Assembly: GCF_001425905.1 (NCBI RefSeq)
Contig: NZ_LMDY01000012.1
Span: 591,066-655,065 of the forward strand
DNA length: 64,000 nt
Direction of reading: 5' to 3'
DNA from: Methylibium sp. Root1272
GTDB lineage: Bacteria > Pseudomonadota > Gammaproteobacteria > Burkholderiales > Burkholderiaceae_C
Part shown: one piece after another, positions 8,836 to 17,563 of the stretch
Layout of the letters: each line of letters starts with the position of its first letter
Numbering within the stretch: the stretch's first letter is position 1
The notes under the pieces: generated by a model
The model's input: only the letters and a program-made list of their open reading frames with translations
What the model was told of the DNA's origin: nothing
The model's database searches: none
Made by a program: the position numbers and the translations under genes

Positions 8836-9657
8836 GTGCTGAAGTTCATCCACCTCACTGACACACACCTGGTTCCGGCCAAGCAGGCACTGTGGGGACT
8901 CGATCCCGCGTGGCGGCTGAGACGTGCCGTCCAGAGCATCAATCGCCACCACGCCGACGCCGAGTTCTGCGTTGTGACGGGGGACCTGACGCACTATGGT
9001 CAGCGGGAAGCCTACGTTGCACTGGCGGAGGAACTGTCTCAACTCGTGGTGCCGTGCTTGCACATCCTTGGCAACCACGATCATCGAGCGACGTACTGCT
9101 CGATCTTCGAGGATGCCTCGGTGGACACCAACGGCTTCGTGCAGTTCGTGCGATCGGCAGGAGAACTAGGTCGATGCGTCTTTCTGGACACCAACGAGCC
9201 CGGTGTTCACCATGGAGTGTTCTGCGAGAAGCGTGCGGAGTGGCTCCGAGCGCGACTCTCGGAGAACACCGGCGACAAGGTGACCTTGTTCATGCATCAC
9301 CCTCCGTTCAACGTCGAATTGCCCTCGATGGATCAGTACAGCTTGCTCGATCCGTCTCACTTTCGCCATGCAATCGACGGCCATGAGTCGCGCATCAGGC
9401 ACATCTTCTTCGGTCATGTGCATCGTCCGATCTGCGGCGCTTGGCGTGGTATCAGCTTCTCTACGCTGCGCGGAACGAATCACCAGGTCGCGCTTGACTT
9501 CGATGCCACAACTTTGATCCGTGGGTCACACGAACCACCGCAGTACGGCGTGGTGTTCATGGATTTGGAGCGTCTGATCGTTCACATGCACGACTACCTC
9601 TACCGAGGCGAGACGTTCATGATGGATGGGTCAAAGGAATTTCTCGAGTACAGCTAG
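8836..9657 (+). CDS. Calcineurin-like metallophosphoesterase, GpdQ/CpdA type
   Basis: 273 residues from the GTG at 8836. Binuclear-metal motifs are complete: DTH (Asp9, His11), GDLTH (Asp50), GNHD (Asn80, His81), MHHPPF and GHVHRP. This is the class III phosphodiesterase arrangement of GpdQ (glycerophosphodiesterase) and CpdA. No signal peptide, so it works in the cytoplasm on imported substrate. It lies 13 bases after the binding protein and so belongs to the same operon. Inference: it splits the imported phosphodiester into an alcohol and a phosphomonoester; the substrate is not proven. Confidence 0.88.
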   Translation: MLKFIHLTDTHLVPAKQALWGLDPAWRLRRAVQSINRHHADAEFCVVTGDLTHYGQREAYVALAEELSQLVVPCLHILGNHDHRATYCSIFEDASVDTNGFVQFVRSAGELGRCVFLDTNEPGVHHGVFCEKRAEWLRARLSENTGDKVTLFMHHPPFNVELPSMDQYSLLDPSHFRHAIDGHESRIRHIFFGHVHRPICGAWRGISFSTLRGTNHQVALDFDATTLIRGSHEPPQYGVVFMDLERLIVHMHDYLYRGETFMMDGSKEFLEYS

Positions 9658-9719
9658 CAGCGCGATCGCAAGTTCGGTGATGCTCGGAATCAAGACAAAG
9701 AATAAAGAACGAAAGTCGT

Positions 9720-10472
9720 ATGCAATCCCAACTCGAGGAGGATAGTCTGTTCTCGCTTTCGCCTCAGGCATGGTCACAGATCGACGCCGCAAAGCTGGTC
9801 TTGTGCGATCTCGATGGATGCCTGGCGGTCGAAAATGTTCCTTTGTCCGGTGCGGATCGCTTGGCGGAACGACTAGGGGACCGTCTCACCGTCGTGTCGA
9901 ACAATTCGACGCTTCGGTCCGTCGAACTCGCAGATCATCTGGGAAGGTTCGGCTTGATGATCCGGCCCGACGCAATCTATCTTGCAGGGGAGGTCGCCAT
10001 CAGGATCGTGGCAACGGCGCATCCAGGCTGCAAGGCCCTCGTGGTCGGAAGCCGGCCGATGCGAGAACTCGCCAGCGAGCTAGGCCTCACGCTGACGGAC
10101 AAAGATCCCGATGTCGTTATCCTGGGGCGCGATGACAACCTTTTTCTCTCGCGCGCGCAGAAGGTTGTGGACGCGTTGAGCCAAGGCGCAGTCTTCTATC
10201 TGACCAACCCTGACCCATCTCGGCCAGGTGTCGGTGGAATTCCCCAGATCGAGACGGGTGCGGTGCAGTCGATGTTTCAGGCCGTTCTCCCCGGTATCAC
10301 TCCAATCATCATCGGCAAGCCGTCGGCTGCATTTTTCTGGCACGTTCTCAGAGACCGTGCCGTCTCGCCCGCCGACGCCTTGATGATCGGTGACACCTTT
10401 GAAACGGACATTCAGGGGGCGACCGCAGTGGGTATGAAGTCGATCTGGCTTCGCGCAAAGATAACGGCATGA
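9720..10472 (+). CDS. HAD-superfamily phosphatase, NagD-like (subfamily IIA)
   Basis: 250 residues. Motif I CDLDGCL (nucleophile Asp30, acid Asp32), motif II SNNS (60-63), Lys of motif III in IIGKPSAAFF and motif IV GDTFETDI are present, with a type-IIA cap between motifs II and III. Relatives dephosphorylate phosphoglycolate, glycerol phosphate or nucleotides. It follows the phosphodiesterase by 62 bases and would logically act on the phosphomonoester product, releasing inorganic phosphate. An in-frame overlap with neighbours is absent, and a purine-rich GAACGAAAG precedes the ATG. Confidence 0.88.
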   Translation: MQSQLEEDSLFSLSPQAWSQIDAAKLVLCDLDGCLAVENVPLSGADRLAERLGDRLTVVSNNSTLRSVELADHLGRFGLMIRPDAIYLAGEVAIRIVATAHPGCKALVVGSRPMRELASELGLTLTDKDPDVVILGRDDNLFLSRAQKVVDALSQGAVFYLTNPDPSRPGVGGIPQIETGAVQSMFQAVLPGITPIIIGKPSAAFFWHVLRDRAVSPADALMIGDTFETDIQGATAVGMKSIWLRAKITA

Positions 10473-10511
10473 CAACACTATATCGAGATCGATTTTCCTC
10501 GCGTTAAGTTC

Positions 10512-12134
10512 ATGCGTACTCTGCTGGAAATGCTAGCCGGTGTTGCCTTGGTTGTCTGGGGAACCGACCTGGTCAAAATCGCGGCAATCCGGCTGCTCGG
10601 AATACGACTGCAACAAGCGCTGCAACGGATATCGCGAAGCAAAGCGAAGTGCACCGTCGCAGGTGGACTGACGGCCATCGTGCTTCAGTCGAGCAACGCG
10701 GCATCGTTAATCTTCTGCTCGTTCCTGGCACGGGCGGCCATCTCCGTCGATGCCGCGTTGTTTGCGCTCCTGGGTGCCAATATCGGCACCGCCATCGTCG
10801 CACGGATTCTCACCTTCGATGTAGGTGCCGCCGCCTCCTTGCTCGTGATCATAGGAGCTGCCTTGCACCTGAAGGAGAAGGGATTCGAAGCCGGGCATGC
10901 GGGAAGGGTTCTCCTCGGCCTGGGGCTGGTCATTGTGGGTTTGCGCTCGATTTCGAGCAATGCTGAGCACATATTCCGTTCTCCGAACTTCATTGAGATC
11001 CTTAGATTTCTTCCCCACGATGTCCCGTTCTTCGCGCTGATGGGCGTTGTCCTGACCCTGCTGTGCTACTCCAGCCTCGCGACAGTCGTCGTTGCTGCAG
11101 AACTGGTCAGTCATGGCAGCGTGGACCTGCTGCTCGGTTTTGCGATCGTGGTCGGGGCAAATGTGGGGACCGGGGTTTCAGCCGCGCTGGCGGCGAGAGC
11201 ATCCGGCGTGCGGGCCAAGTGGGTCTCTTCAGCGAATCTGGGCTTTAGGCTGACGACGGCTGCCGGCGTGATGCTGATGCTTTCACGGCTTGACCAGAGG
11301 ATCTTGCCAACCGGGGACCTGGCGGATGTGCTGATGTACGGTCACATCGCATTCAATTTCCTCGTTCTCATCTTGGCCCTGCCATTGGCACACGTCGTCG
11401 GGCGTTGGATCGATGCGAGAGCGGCTGTCAAGGTCGATGAGGAGGTTGTCTCGCCCAAGTACTTGTCGACGAAGGCCGTTTCGGACAATCAGGCGATTTC
11501 GGACGCGACGCGTGAGGTGCTTCGGATTTCCAACAGGTTACAGACGATGCTTGAGAGCAGCCAGGCGGTCGTGAGGAACTCCGACAGACGACTTGCCGAC
11601 GAAACGGTCAAGCTCGACGCTGAGATCGATGTCATCTACGCCGCGGTACGGAAGTACCTCAACCAGATGTCGCTCGACAGACTCAATCCTGTACAACGAT
11701 CGCGTTGGCATGCGATCATGCTATCGACGATCAACTTCGAACACGCCGGCGATATCCTCGAGCGGATCTTGAGAAGACTGAGCGTGAGGATCCGTGAAGA
11801 GGGGTTGTTCTTCTCGGAAGCCCAGATTACGACGCTGGTTGATCTGTATGACCGATTGTCGACTCTGCTGAGAATTCAGACGTCGAGGCTGGTCAGTTTC
11901 GAGTCGGAGATCGGTGAAGAGGTTTACCAGCTCCATGAGCAAATGAACAACTCTGTGGTGACTTCGATCGACGAGTACATCCGATTTGCGGCCAGCGGTG
12001 ACGACGCCACCGTCAACGGAGCGGATGCTGTTTACCTCGATCTGGTCAGCGACCTCCAACACATCGCGCGACTGTTTCGAGGTCGTTCTAGCGAGCTCAG
12101 TGGTGTCTGGGCCGCCTCCTACGTATCAGCTTGA
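10512..12134 (+). CDS. Na/Pi cotransporter family protein with C-terminal PhoU-like domain
   Basis: 540 residues. The N-terminal half has paired Na/Pi repeats, seen as LQSSNAASLIFCSF, LLGANIGTAIV, and, in the second repeat, CYSSLATVVVAAEL and GANVGTGVSAAL. The C-terminal third (about 340-530) is helical, soluble and PhoU-like. This is the NptA/YjbB arrangement; E. coli YjbB has been reported to export phosphate. Position after a phosphodiesterase and a phosphatase suggests disposal of excess inorganic phosphate freed by catabolism, with the alcohol being kept. Direction of transport is inference. Starts 39 bases after the phosphatase. Confidence 0.88.
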   Translation: MRTLLEMLAGVALVVWGTDLVKIAAIRLLGIRLQQALQRISRSKAKCTVAGGLTAIVLQSSNAASLIFCSFLARAAISVDAALFALLGANIGTAIVARILTFDVGAAASLLVIIGAALHLKEKGFEAGHAGRVLLGLGLVIVGLRSISSNAEHIFRSPNFIEILRFLPHDVPFFALMGVVLTLLCYSSLATVVVAAELVSHGSVDLLLGFAIVVGANVGTGVSAALAARASGVRAKWVSSANLGFRLTTAAGVMLMLSRLDQRILPTGDLADVLMYGHIAFNFLVLILALPLAHVVGRWIDARAAVKVDEEVVSPKYLSTKAVSDNQAISDATREVLRISNRLQTMLESSQAVVRNSDRRLADETVKLDAEIDVIYAAVRKYLNQMSLDRLNPVQRSRWHAIMLSTINFEHAGDILERILRRLSVRIREEGLFFSEAQITTLVDLYDRLSTLLRIQTSRLVSFESEIGEEVYQLHEQMNNSVVTSIDEYIRFAASGDDATVNGADAVYLDLVSDLQHIARLFRGRSSELSGVWAASYVSA

Positions 12135-12306
12135 TAGGCACCGGTTCGTTCGAGCGGGAGAAATTTGCGGGATCGACCTGTAGTCTGAAAGACTGCGCCG
12201 CAGACGCTACGCCCGGTGACTATGCGATTTCGGTGCACCCATTTCTGTTCCGCCGTGCCTGCAGGCGCGAGGCTCCGATCGGGACGACGTTGACGTGGGG
12301 GGCAAA

Positions 12307-12336
12307 GCGATCAAAAATTGTTCGCTTTGAACAACC
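12307..12336. promoter_or_regulatory. Candidate autoregulatory operator upstream of the deoR-type gene
   Basis: Contains GCGATC at 12307, TTGTTC at 12318-12323 and TTGAAC at 12327; the last two form an inverted repeat TTGTTC-N5-GAACAA. The GATC/GAAC hexamers lie 20 bases (two turns) apart, matching the phased pattern at 4597-4635 and 16651-16720. It is about 20 bases before the start at 12352, so it would repress its own gene. Confidence 0.5.
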
Positions 12337-12351
12337 CAACACGCCCAATTC

Positions 12352-13203
12352 ATGCTCAAGGCTGACCGTCAGCAGCAAATCGTCGACATCCTCGGTGGAG
12401 ATGGCTCCGTATCCGTCGCAGATCTTGCAGATCGATTCAAGACGTCACCACTGACCATTCGGCGCGATCTGATTGATCTGCAGAAGCAGGGAGTACTCAA
12501 CCGAACACACGGTGGTGCCCGCCTCCACGCATCCTTGTACGAGTACGCGACTTACGAAGGAGGAACGTTCGAAGATAGATTCAAGGCCCACGGCGGATCG
12601 AAACAGCGCATCGCTGAACGTGCGGCGCAACTCGTCTCTGACGGCGACAGTCTGCTCTTGAACGGCGGGTCGACGATGACGGTTTTCGCAAGGGCGCTCA
12701 GGAATCACAAGAATCTGACGGCGATCACGAACGGTCTGACGGTTGCGCTGGAACTCGCAAGAAGTCAGAACTCGACCGTCATCGTTTTGCCGGGTACGCT
12801 TGAGAAGAAGAAGATGACGACTGCGTCAACCGATCTGGAGGCTGCACTCGCTGACGTGTGGGGGCAGTCGGTCTTCCTCGGTGTCACCGGCATCAACTTG
12901 GCGTTGGGGCCCACGATGAGCACTCCACAGGAAGCGATGGCCTATCGTGCTTTTGTTCGGGCCGCTTCTGAAGTCACGTTGCTCGCTGACTCGACCAAGT
13001 TTGAGGCGGGGTCGATGTTCGGCATAGCTCCGCTGTCGAAGATCACGCGGATCGTGACCGATACTGGGATTCGAGATGTTGATCGAAAACATCTCGATGC
13101 ACTCGATATCGAAGTGATCACGGTCGCGGCAGACGACGAAGCGGCGCCTGGTGACTTGGACTTGGCGTCCGAGGATGTCATGAGGACAGCGCCGGAGGTG
13201 TGA
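12352..13203 (+). CDS. DeoR-family transcriptional repressor (GlpR-like)
   Basis: 283 residues. N-terminal winged helix-turn-helix (about 5-58): RQQQIVDILGGDGSVSVADLADRF split over the helix, then TIRRDLIDLQKQGVLNRTHGGA, the DeoR signature. The C-terminal sugar-phosphate isomerase-like sensor domain contains LLNGGSTM and ITNGLTVALEL, the phosphate-binding loops used by GlpR, DeoR and relatives to sense phosphorylated ligands. This fits a pathway that makes a phosphomonoester. Three similar phased-repeat sites in this block are likely targets (ABC operon, its own promoter, porin). Convergent with the sigma-54 regulator. Confidence 0.9.
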   Translation: MLKADRQQQIVDILGGDGSVSVADLADRFKTSPLTIRRDLIDLQKQGVLNRTHGGARLHASLYEYATYEGGTFEDRFKAHGGSKQRIAERAAQLVSDGDSLLLNGGSTMTVFARALRNHKNLTAITNGLTVALELARSQNSTVIVLPGTLEKKKMTTASTDLEAALADVWGQSVFLGVTGINLALGPTMSTPQEAMAYRAFVRAASEVTLLADSTKFEAGSMFGIAPLSKITRIVTDTGIRDVDRKHLDALDIEVITVAADDEAAPGDLDLASEDVMRTAPEV

Positions 13204-13242
13204 TTCCGTCGCTTGCGTAGCAGGTTCCGTTGTTCGAGGTAC

Positions 13243-15276
13243 CTATCGGTGCTGGTTGCCTTCGACCCAGTAGAGCCTTCGGTAGATGGTGTTGCGGCAG
13301 ACCCCGAGCTCGCGCGCTGCCGCGGAGATATTGCCGTTCGATCTCGAGAGAGCCTTTCTGATGGTGTCGTCATCGACCCCGTGTCGAACGCCGTGGATCA
13401 GTTCAGGAGCATCGAGTTTCGTGGAAGCTTCGACACCATCGCTCGGCAGGTCTTTCATGACGCGCGGTGAGTCGTTCACGTTAGGCAGTGGCAGGGGGGG
13501 CAGCAGTTCTGAAGGAAGGCAGTCCAGTCCGATCGTCTGACGACCCTCACCGAGCGCCAAGGCGGTCTTCAAGGTGTTGTGTAACTGCCGGATGTTTCCG
13601 GGCCAGGGATGCTCGCAGAGAAACTGGAGGAGATCTGGATCGACATGCGGTGGCTTGCGGTCGGACTCTTTGTGCAAGATGAAATTGACGAGTTGAGGGA
13701 TATCTTTCCGATCTCTCAGCGGCGGAAGATTCGCCACGTAGCCATTGAGCCTGTAGTAGAGGTCTTGCCGAAATGCTCCCAGCGAGATGAGCTCAGGAAG
13801 TGCGCGGTGGGTGGCGCTGATCACCGAAACGTCAACCGGAACTGGAGTGCTGCCACCCAGCGGGATGACCTCCCGTTCCTGAAGAACGCGGAGCAGCCTG
13901 GCCTGCAAGGCCAAAGGCATGTCGCCAATCTCGTCAAGAAAGAGCGTTCCCCCATGCGCTTGAAGTACCTTACCGGCGGCACCCTTGCGTCGGGCACCGG
14001 TGAATGCACCTTCTTCATAACCGAAGAGCTCTGATTCGATCAGGCTTTCCGGAATCGATGCGCAGTTGATTGCAACAAAGGGCTGTTTGGAGCGCGCTGA
14101 TTTCTGATGTATGGCCTTCGCGAGGACCTCCTTCCCCGTACCCGTTTCGCCATGAATCAAGATCGAGACTCCCTTGTCAATGAGCTTTTCGACATTCTCG
14201 AGAAGTCTTTGGACAACAGGATCGGCGGCGAGAAAGTCGTTAACAATCTGTGGTGACTTGCGGATTTCGACAACAAGAGACCGCTTTGAAGCTGTGGCTT
14301 CTGATCTCTCGCGCTGACCGCAATGGTGTCGCCATTCGGACTCGAAGAATCGAGCAACAACATGAAATATTCGAGCGTCCTTCGATTGAAGGCGTAGTGG
14401 TGGCGCAAGACTGGACGAAAAATGATCTAACACCGACGACGTGCTCTTCTTGAAAATATCGTCGATCGACAGCTTTCGGAGCGAAACAGCCGATGTCGCA
14501 AGCATCTCCTGCGCTGCCTGATTGCAGCCATGGACTCGGCCAGACTGGTCCAACGAGATTATTCCTTCGGCCGGTGTTCCGATCCAGTTCGGCTCATGAT
14601 GAAAATGTAGTCTCAACATCTGAGACGCTTCGGACGTAAGCCACTGGTTTTGGATCATCTTTGAGGCGAGCTGAAGCAAGCTCATTGCCTGAACACTGAA
14701 TGTGTCCTTATCCCCGAGAACTGCGATCGCTCCGACGATGTCGCCGCGCGGGTCAAATAGGGGTGTTGAAGACCCAGTGAGGAATTCGTATGAATGTATG
14801 AAGTGTTCCTCGCCATGCACCGTGATGAGTTGCTCAGTGACGAGGCATGTTCCGATGGCATTGGTGCCGCGACTTGGCTCACTCCAGTTGATGCCGGGTC
14901 CAAGAGGCAGACGCGCGATCTTGTCCAGAAATGATTGGTTGCCGCAACAGTGCAGGATTGTTCCTTTCGCGTCGGCCACGGCGACGACGCTCCTGTCGAG
15001 GCGGGAGAAGTCGATAATCATCTCGGCCAGCGGCGTGGCGTGTGTCAGAAGGCGTTTATTGCGATCTCGCAGCAAGGTGAGTTCCATGCGGCTGAGTCGA
15101 TCGAAGTCGTTCGATCTCAGCCTGCTCAACTGCATCTCGCGACATCGTTGGTGCGATGCTTCGATCGCCCGATCACGCGCGGGATCGAACTGCGTCACGC
15201 AGAGGTTGGAATCAACGGCCGTTGCCTCATCGTGGCGGCGTTCCACCGAGGTGAGCTCTTGATGTCCAAATTTCAT
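13243..15276 (-). CDS. Sigma-54-dependent Fis-family activator, AcoR type
   Basis: 677 residues. Domains in order: GAF sensor (about 85-220, with GTNAIGTCLVTEQ), a PAS-like segment (about 235-300), AAA+ sigma-54 interaction domain (about 345-575) with Walker A GETGTGKE, the sigma-54 contact loop GAFTGA, Walker B LFLDEIGD, and a C-terminal Fis helix-turn-helix (SRSNGNISAAARELGVCR). This is the AcoR architecture, which activates catabolic operons in response to a small molecule. I did not find a well-spaced -24/-12 promoter in the block, so its target is not evident. A 12-base inverted repeat (15287-15321) lies just upstream of its start. Confidence 0.9.
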   Translation of the reverse strand: MKFGHQELTSVERRHDEATAVDSNLCVTQFDPARDRAIEASHQRCREMQLSRLRSNDFDRLSRMELTLLRDRNKRLLTHATPLAEMIIDFSRLDRSVVAVADAKGTILHCCGNQSFLDKIARLPLGPGINWSEPSRGTNAIGTCLVTEQLITVHGEEHFIHSYEFLTGSSTPLFDPRGDIVGAIAVLGDKDTFSVQAMSLLQLASKMIQNQWLTSEASQMLRLHFHHEPNWIGTPAEGIISLDQSGRVHGCNQAAQEMLATSAVSLRKLSIDDIFKKSTSSVLDHFSSSLAPPLRLQSKDARIFHVVARFFESEWRHHCGQRERSEATASKRSLVVEIRKSPQIVNDFLAADPVVQRLLENVEKLIDKGVSILIHGETGTGKEVLAKAIHQKSARSKQPFVAINCASIPESLIESELFGYEEGAFTGARRKGAAGKVLQAHGGTLFLDEIGDMPLALQARLLRVLQEREVIPLGGSTPVPVDVSVISATHRALPELISLGAFRQDLYYRLNGYVANLPPLRDRKDIPQLVNFILHKESDRKPPHVDPDLLQFLCEHPWPGNIRQLHNTLKTALALGEGRQTIGLDCLPSELLPPLPLPNVNDSPRVMKDLPSDGVEASTKLDAPELIHGVRHGVDDDTIRKALSRSNGNISAAARELGVCRNTIYRRLYWVEGNQHR

Positions 15277-15286
15277 TGCTGCTTAT

Positions 15287-15321
15287 GACAATTGCAGCTT
15301 CGGTCAGAGGCTGCAATTGTC
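15287..15321. promoter_or_regulatory. Perfect inverted repeat between the sigma-54 regulator and the porin
   Basis: Arms GACAATTGCAGC (15287-15298) and GCTGCAATTGTC (15310-15321) with an 11-base spacer, just upstream of the regulator's start (15276) and just past the porin stop (15353). On the minus strand no T-run follows, so it does not look like an ordinary intrinsic terminator. An autoregulatory operator of the Fis-type regulator is the preferred reading; an RNA hairpin protecting the porin message is the alternative. Confidence 0.6.
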
Positions 15322-15352
15322 GATCTCGGTCAGGAATTCTTCACGTCGGTTT

Positions 15353-16483
15353 TCAGAAGAAATGAGCCACACCCAAGGTGAAAGCCTTTGATCGTGGGTC
15401 GCCCGCGGCTACCGTACCGGCGGGCTGCTGAGCCGCACCGGTGCCGATGGCGTACTGCGAGCCGTTTTTGTTCTTTACGGTCGCCGCGGACCCGTACAGA
15501 ATCGTGCGCTTAGACAATGCATACTCTCCACCCACCGACAGCGCGGTTGCGTCACGGCTTTCCGTAGGAACGGCATATATGGTGTCGTCTGTGATGCGTA
15601 CCGCTTGTGCGATGGCCGTGAACTGACCGAACGGAACTCGGACACCGACATTCACAAACTGGAATTCACTTGCCGATGCTCCTGCAACACCGGTGGCTCT
15701 CGCAAGCGCTCCGGTACATGTCGTGCAGGAGTTCTTTTCGTTCGCGTAGCCCGCATAGACTTTGGCGACGGTGAAGTTGTAGCTCCCGCCGATGATGGTC
15801 GAACGAATGCTTCCGTTTTCATCGTTGGCCCCTTCTTGCTTTGCGTGTGAAGCGACGAAGTCGATGTTGCCGCTCTTGTAGCGAGCCGAGAGCCCGTAGT
15901 AGCGTCCGATCGTGGTAGATGCTTCACGCGCTGCGATCTGCCCCCTGAATTCGAGGCCGCCGAAATTGGGCGATGTGTAGCTCAACGCGTTATCTGCTCG
16001 AGCATTGACAGTAAGGGGCATTAATTGTTGGGTTGTGGCGCCGCTTCGGGTCAACGCCAGCAATCCCCCCCCAGTGCCATAGAAGTAGGTGTCTACGATG
16101 CTCAGAGCGATGTACTGGGTGTTGATCACTCGGCCAGCGAGCAGCGTCCCAGCGGTGCTGCTTGACAGGCCGACCACAGCCTCTCGCCCGAAGAGGCGAC
16201 CCCCTTGACCGAGTGTTCCGTCGTCGAGGCTGAATCCCGACTCCAGGCGGAAGAGGGCGCTCAGTCCTCCTCCAAGGTCTTCTGTGCCTTTAAGGCCCCA
16301 GCGACTTCCGAACAAGCCGCCGGAGATCAGTCTGGTGTGCGTGCCATTGCCTTGGCTGCTCACTTCGACGCCAGCGTCTACGATCCCATACAGCGTCACA
16401 TTGCTGGATTGGGCGCAAGCGCCCCCGGCGGTCAGCAACGCACCCAGCGAAATAACCAAACTACCCTTGTGAAATTTCTTCAT
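15353..16483 (-). CDS. Outer-membrane porin, Burkholderiales general-porin family
   Basis: 376 residues from the ATG at 16483, preceded by GGAGGAG. Signal peptide MKKFHKGSLVISLGALLTAG ending near GACAQ; mature start SSNVTLYGIVDAGVEV is the classic Gram-negative porin N-terminus, followed by SRWGLKGTEDLGGGLSALFRLESGF. The C-terminus ends in aromatic residues (LGVAHFF) as needed for BamA insertion. A trimeric 16-strand porin is expected, giving the imported substrate passage through the outer membrane. Its promoter region shares the phased GATC/GAAC repeats with the ABC operon, so the two are probably co-regulated. Confidence 0.92.
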   Translation of the reverse strand: MKKFHKGSLVISLGALLTAGGACAQSSNVTLYGIVDAGVEVSSQGNGTHTRLISGGLFGSRWGLKGTEDLGGGLSALFRLESGFSLDDGTLGQGGRLFGREAVVGLSSSTAGTLLAGRVINTQYIALSIVDTYFYGTGGGLLALTRSGATTQQLMPLTVNARADNALSYTSPNFGGLEFRGQIAAREASTTIGRYYGLSARYKSGNIDFVASHAKQEGANDENGSIRSTIIGGSYNFTVAKVYAGYANEKNSCTTCTGALARATGVAGASASEFQFVNVGVRVPFGQFTAIAQAVRITDDTIYAVPTESRDATALSVGGEYALSKRTILYGSAATVKNKNGSQYAIGTGAAQQPAGTVAAGDPRSKAFTLGVAHFF

Positions 16484-16650
16484 CTCTCCTCCGTTATTCG
16501 TCAATGGAACAACTCGTCGACAGGAACGGGCTGGGAAGACAGCTGAGATGCAGGCGATCAGGCTTCGAGGGCCGCGGGTGCGTCGGGCAACACTCACTGC
16601 CACCCTGAACCGCCGATCGTCTGCGTCCTGGTGGTCGACCATGGCCCGCA

Positions 16651-16720
16651 GTTGATCGCGTTAGATCAACAATTGATCTATAACGATCATAAACGATCGT
16701 ATATGTTCATTTTATGAACG
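16651..16720. promoter_or_regulatory. Porin promoter region with phased GATC/GAAC repeats
   Basis: On the minus strand, hexamers ATGAAC, ACGATC, ATGATC and TAGATC begin 10 bases apart, followed by slightly displaced TTGATC and CGATCA units. The region also contains GTTCAT-TTT-ATGAAC (16705-16719). The pattern mirrors the ABC operon promoter at 4597-4635. It is about 170 bases upstream of the porin start and inside the otherwise gene-free stretch 16484-16879, of which the rest shows nothing I can assign. Confidence 0.6.
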
Positions 16721-16879
16721 AGCCTAGGGATTCCACTCACAATTTGGGCGCAATCCGTCCCCATCCGTCTCTGAAGTTCCTGGTTCGGGGCAGGCTGCCT
16801 CCCGGTCTTCATACCGTCCTGGTGCTGGCCCTTGACCTGGCCCGCATGCCACCGGCCACCGCCAAGGCGGGCTGGCGCG

Positions 16880-17479
16880 TGTGCTCGAGCGCACCGTGCG
16901 CGAACTGCAGGGCGTGAGCTGCATCGGCTTCGAGGACGAGCCCCCGGCCAAGCAGGAGATCGCCTGCACCCGCTCCTTCGGCCAGCCGATCCGGGAGCAG
17001 CCGCCGCTCATCGAGGCAGTGACCCTGTTCGCCAGCCGCGCGGCGGAGAAGCTCCGGGGCCAGCAGGGGCACGCCGGCAAGGTCCTGGTGTTCACCCACA
17101 CCAGCCCGCACCGGCCCGGGCCGCAGTACGGCAAGAACATCGTGCTGCCCCTGAGGCGGCCGACCTCGAACACCGCCGATCTCGTGGCCGCCGCCGTGCG
17201 CCGCATCCGGCAGATCTACCGGCCGGGCTACGAGCTGATCAAGGCCGGCGTGATGCTGCTGGACCTGCAGCCGGCGAGCCGGCGAGCCGGCACCAGCATG
17301 AACTGGCGCTCGACGAACCGGCCCCGGACACCGTGCGGCTGATGACGGCGCTGAACCGCATCAACGACCGCTTCGGCCGCGGGACGCTGGCGATGGCCAG
17401 CGGGGGGGGGGCCGCTAAGACGCAGAGGGACTGGGGCATGAAGCAGGAGCGCCGCACGCCGCAGTACACGACCTGCTGA
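16880..17479 (+). pseudogene. umuC: umuC, 3' fragment with an 8-bp duplication frameshift
   Basis: Matches the C-terminal half of UmuC: LERTVRELQGVSCIGFED, then QEIACTRSFGQPI, EAVTLFASRAAEKLRGQ, TSPHRPGPQYGKNIVLPLRRP and YRPGYELIKAGVMLLDLQP in one frame, then RLMTALNRINDRFGRGT and WGMKQERRTPQYTT in another. The frame change coincides with a tandem duplication CCGGCGAG at 17271-17278 and 17279-17286; removing one copy restores a continuous UmuC ending. The matching 5' part is at 4070-4415. No start codon or promoter of its own is evident. The remainder of the gene (roughly UmuC residues 116-240) is absent. Confidence 0.88.
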
Positions 17480-17563
17480 GAGGAGGTGCTGGTGGTGAGG
17501 GCGTGAGGTGAGGGACGTTGGCGGTCGGATGTGCGGGCACCTAGTGGTCTGTCGCTGCGAGGC

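Noticed and set aside
16585..16602. TGGCAG...TTGC on the minus strand upstream of the porin, resembling a sigma-54 -24/-12 promoter
   Set aside because: The GG-to-GC spacing is one base longer than the strict sigma-54 spacing, and the -24 element has G instead of C at its last position.
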